42,633 nucleotides of DNA from Betaproteobacteria bacterium (GTDB lineage: Bacteria; Pseudomonadota; Gammaproteobacteria; Burkholderiales; SHXO01). The DNA lies in NCBI GenBank assembly GCA_025356655.1, contig JANXRW010000008.1, positions 1 to 42,633 on the forward strand. The letters run 5' to 3'. The translations under genes and the position numbers were made by a program. The notes beneath the pieces were generated by a model, which saw only the letters and a program-made list of their open reading frames with translations, ran no database searches and was not told where the DNA came from. The stretch's first letter is position 1. Each line of letters starts with the position of its first letter. This document shows, in pieces, positions 42,410 to 42,633 of the stretch.

Positions 42410-42633
42410 GGCTCTATTGATCTCCGAGTGGTTGCTGGTGGCATGAATGCCTGAGGCTACGGCCGCCTTCTTGCCTGCCACAGTTGCCCGACCGGGGCAG
42501 AATCGGGCTTTCAACTCTCGATTGGGAAGCCCCGCCATGAGCAACCAACTGTTCGCCGCCGCCCTCGGCATCTCGGAGCCCTGGTACGTCCGGGGCGTGG
42601 ACTTCGACGCTGCGCAGAAGTCCCTGACCATCG
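42410..42633 (+). mobile_element. ISL3-family insertion sequence, left part, running off the window
   Basis: The element appears to begin at 42410 with GGCTCTATTGATCTCCGAG, a GGCTCT end typical of ISL3 elements. A leader follows, then the transposase start at 42537. The methyltransferase homology stops at this boundary, and the in-frame TAG (42414-42416) that ends it backwards lies inside the element. An 8-bp target duplication would be expected (candidate CGAAATAT, 42402-42409), but the right end is outside the window. Confidence 0.65.
42537..42633 (+). CDS. ISL3-family transposase, N-terminal part
   Basis: ATG 42537 begins MSNQLFAAALGISEPWYVRG followed by VDFDAAQKSLTI, the characteristic N-terminus of ISL3 transposases (LGI..PW.V..VDFD...K.L.I). 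GGGAAGC lies upstream. The zinc-finger, HTH and DDE domains are beyond the window, so intactness is unknown. Confidence 0.8.
   Translation, partial: MSNQLFAAALGISEPWYVRGVDFDAAQKSLTI

Overview
The window looks like a high-GC betaproteobacterial chromosome. The evidence is a complete yebC-ruvC-ruvA-(secreted protein)-ruvB-ybgC-tolQ-tolR-tolA-tolB-pal-cpoB block ending in a tRNA-Lys gene, plus an RND efflux operon, a PQQ dehydrogenase and dense GTG/TTG start usage. I cannot name the genus from the sequence alone.

Layout. (1) 1-923: a decayed patch beside the 3' end of tRNA-Lys. It holds a frameshifted fragment of a DUF4338/IS4-type protein, a small ORF broken by an in-frame TAA, and one copy of a dispersed repeat. 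(2) 924-10771, minus strand: tRNA-Lys(UUU) with a clear promoter, the Tol-Pal envelope system, the RuvABC Holliday-junction machinery and YebC. (3) 10911-14013, plus strand: an EamA-family exporter, a small cytochrome c and a PQQ-dependent dehydrogenase that probably passes electrons to it. (4) 14028-20904: a LysR regulator divergent from a complete tripartite RND efflux operon (adaptor lipoprotein, inner-membrane pump, outer-membrane lipoprotein). (5) 20905-23356: the second copy of the dispersed repeat and a HipBA toxin-antitoxin module in which both genes carry a frameshift; the antitoxin lesion is an exact 7-bp tandem duplication.

(6) 23357-37442: a mosaic catabolic region on both strands. 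It contains an RraA-type aldolase pseudogene, a D-2-hydroxyacid dehydrogenase, an HpcH/HpaI aldolase, a three-PAS cytoplasmic histidine kinase, an FAH-family hydrolase, an MFS transporter, a shikimate-dehydrogenase-like enzyme, a glutathione-transferase-like protein, a CmcJ/NvfI-like protein, two SDRs, a mandelate racemase/enolase-superfamily enzyme and an Ldh-family dehydrogenase. Together they suggest uptake and oxidative or dehydrative breakdown of a hydroxy acid (sugar acid or shikimate-like), with diketo-acid hydrolysis by the FAH enzyme or retro-aldol cleavage by HpcH. The substrate is not determined. Two FNR-like boxes in an almost perfect 22-bp tandem repeat lie between the kinase and the hydrolase.

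(7) 37459-40369: a membrane-anchored nine-heme cytochrome c divergent from a ChrB-family chromate-resistance protein. (8) 40370-42633: a PRC-barrel gene remnant, a lone AAA-type ATPase preceded by three 10-bp TATAAA repeats, the C-terminal stub of a DNA methyltransferase, and an ISL3-family insertion sequence whose left end cuts that methyltransferase.

The strongest leads are the doubly frameshifted hipBA, the tandem FNR-like boxes, the nine-heme cytochrome/ChrB pair and the catabolic mosaic. I see no CRISPR array and no complete novel defence system. Starts were moved from the longest possible ORF wherever a Shine-Dalgarno sequence, signal peptide or family N-terminus argued for it.
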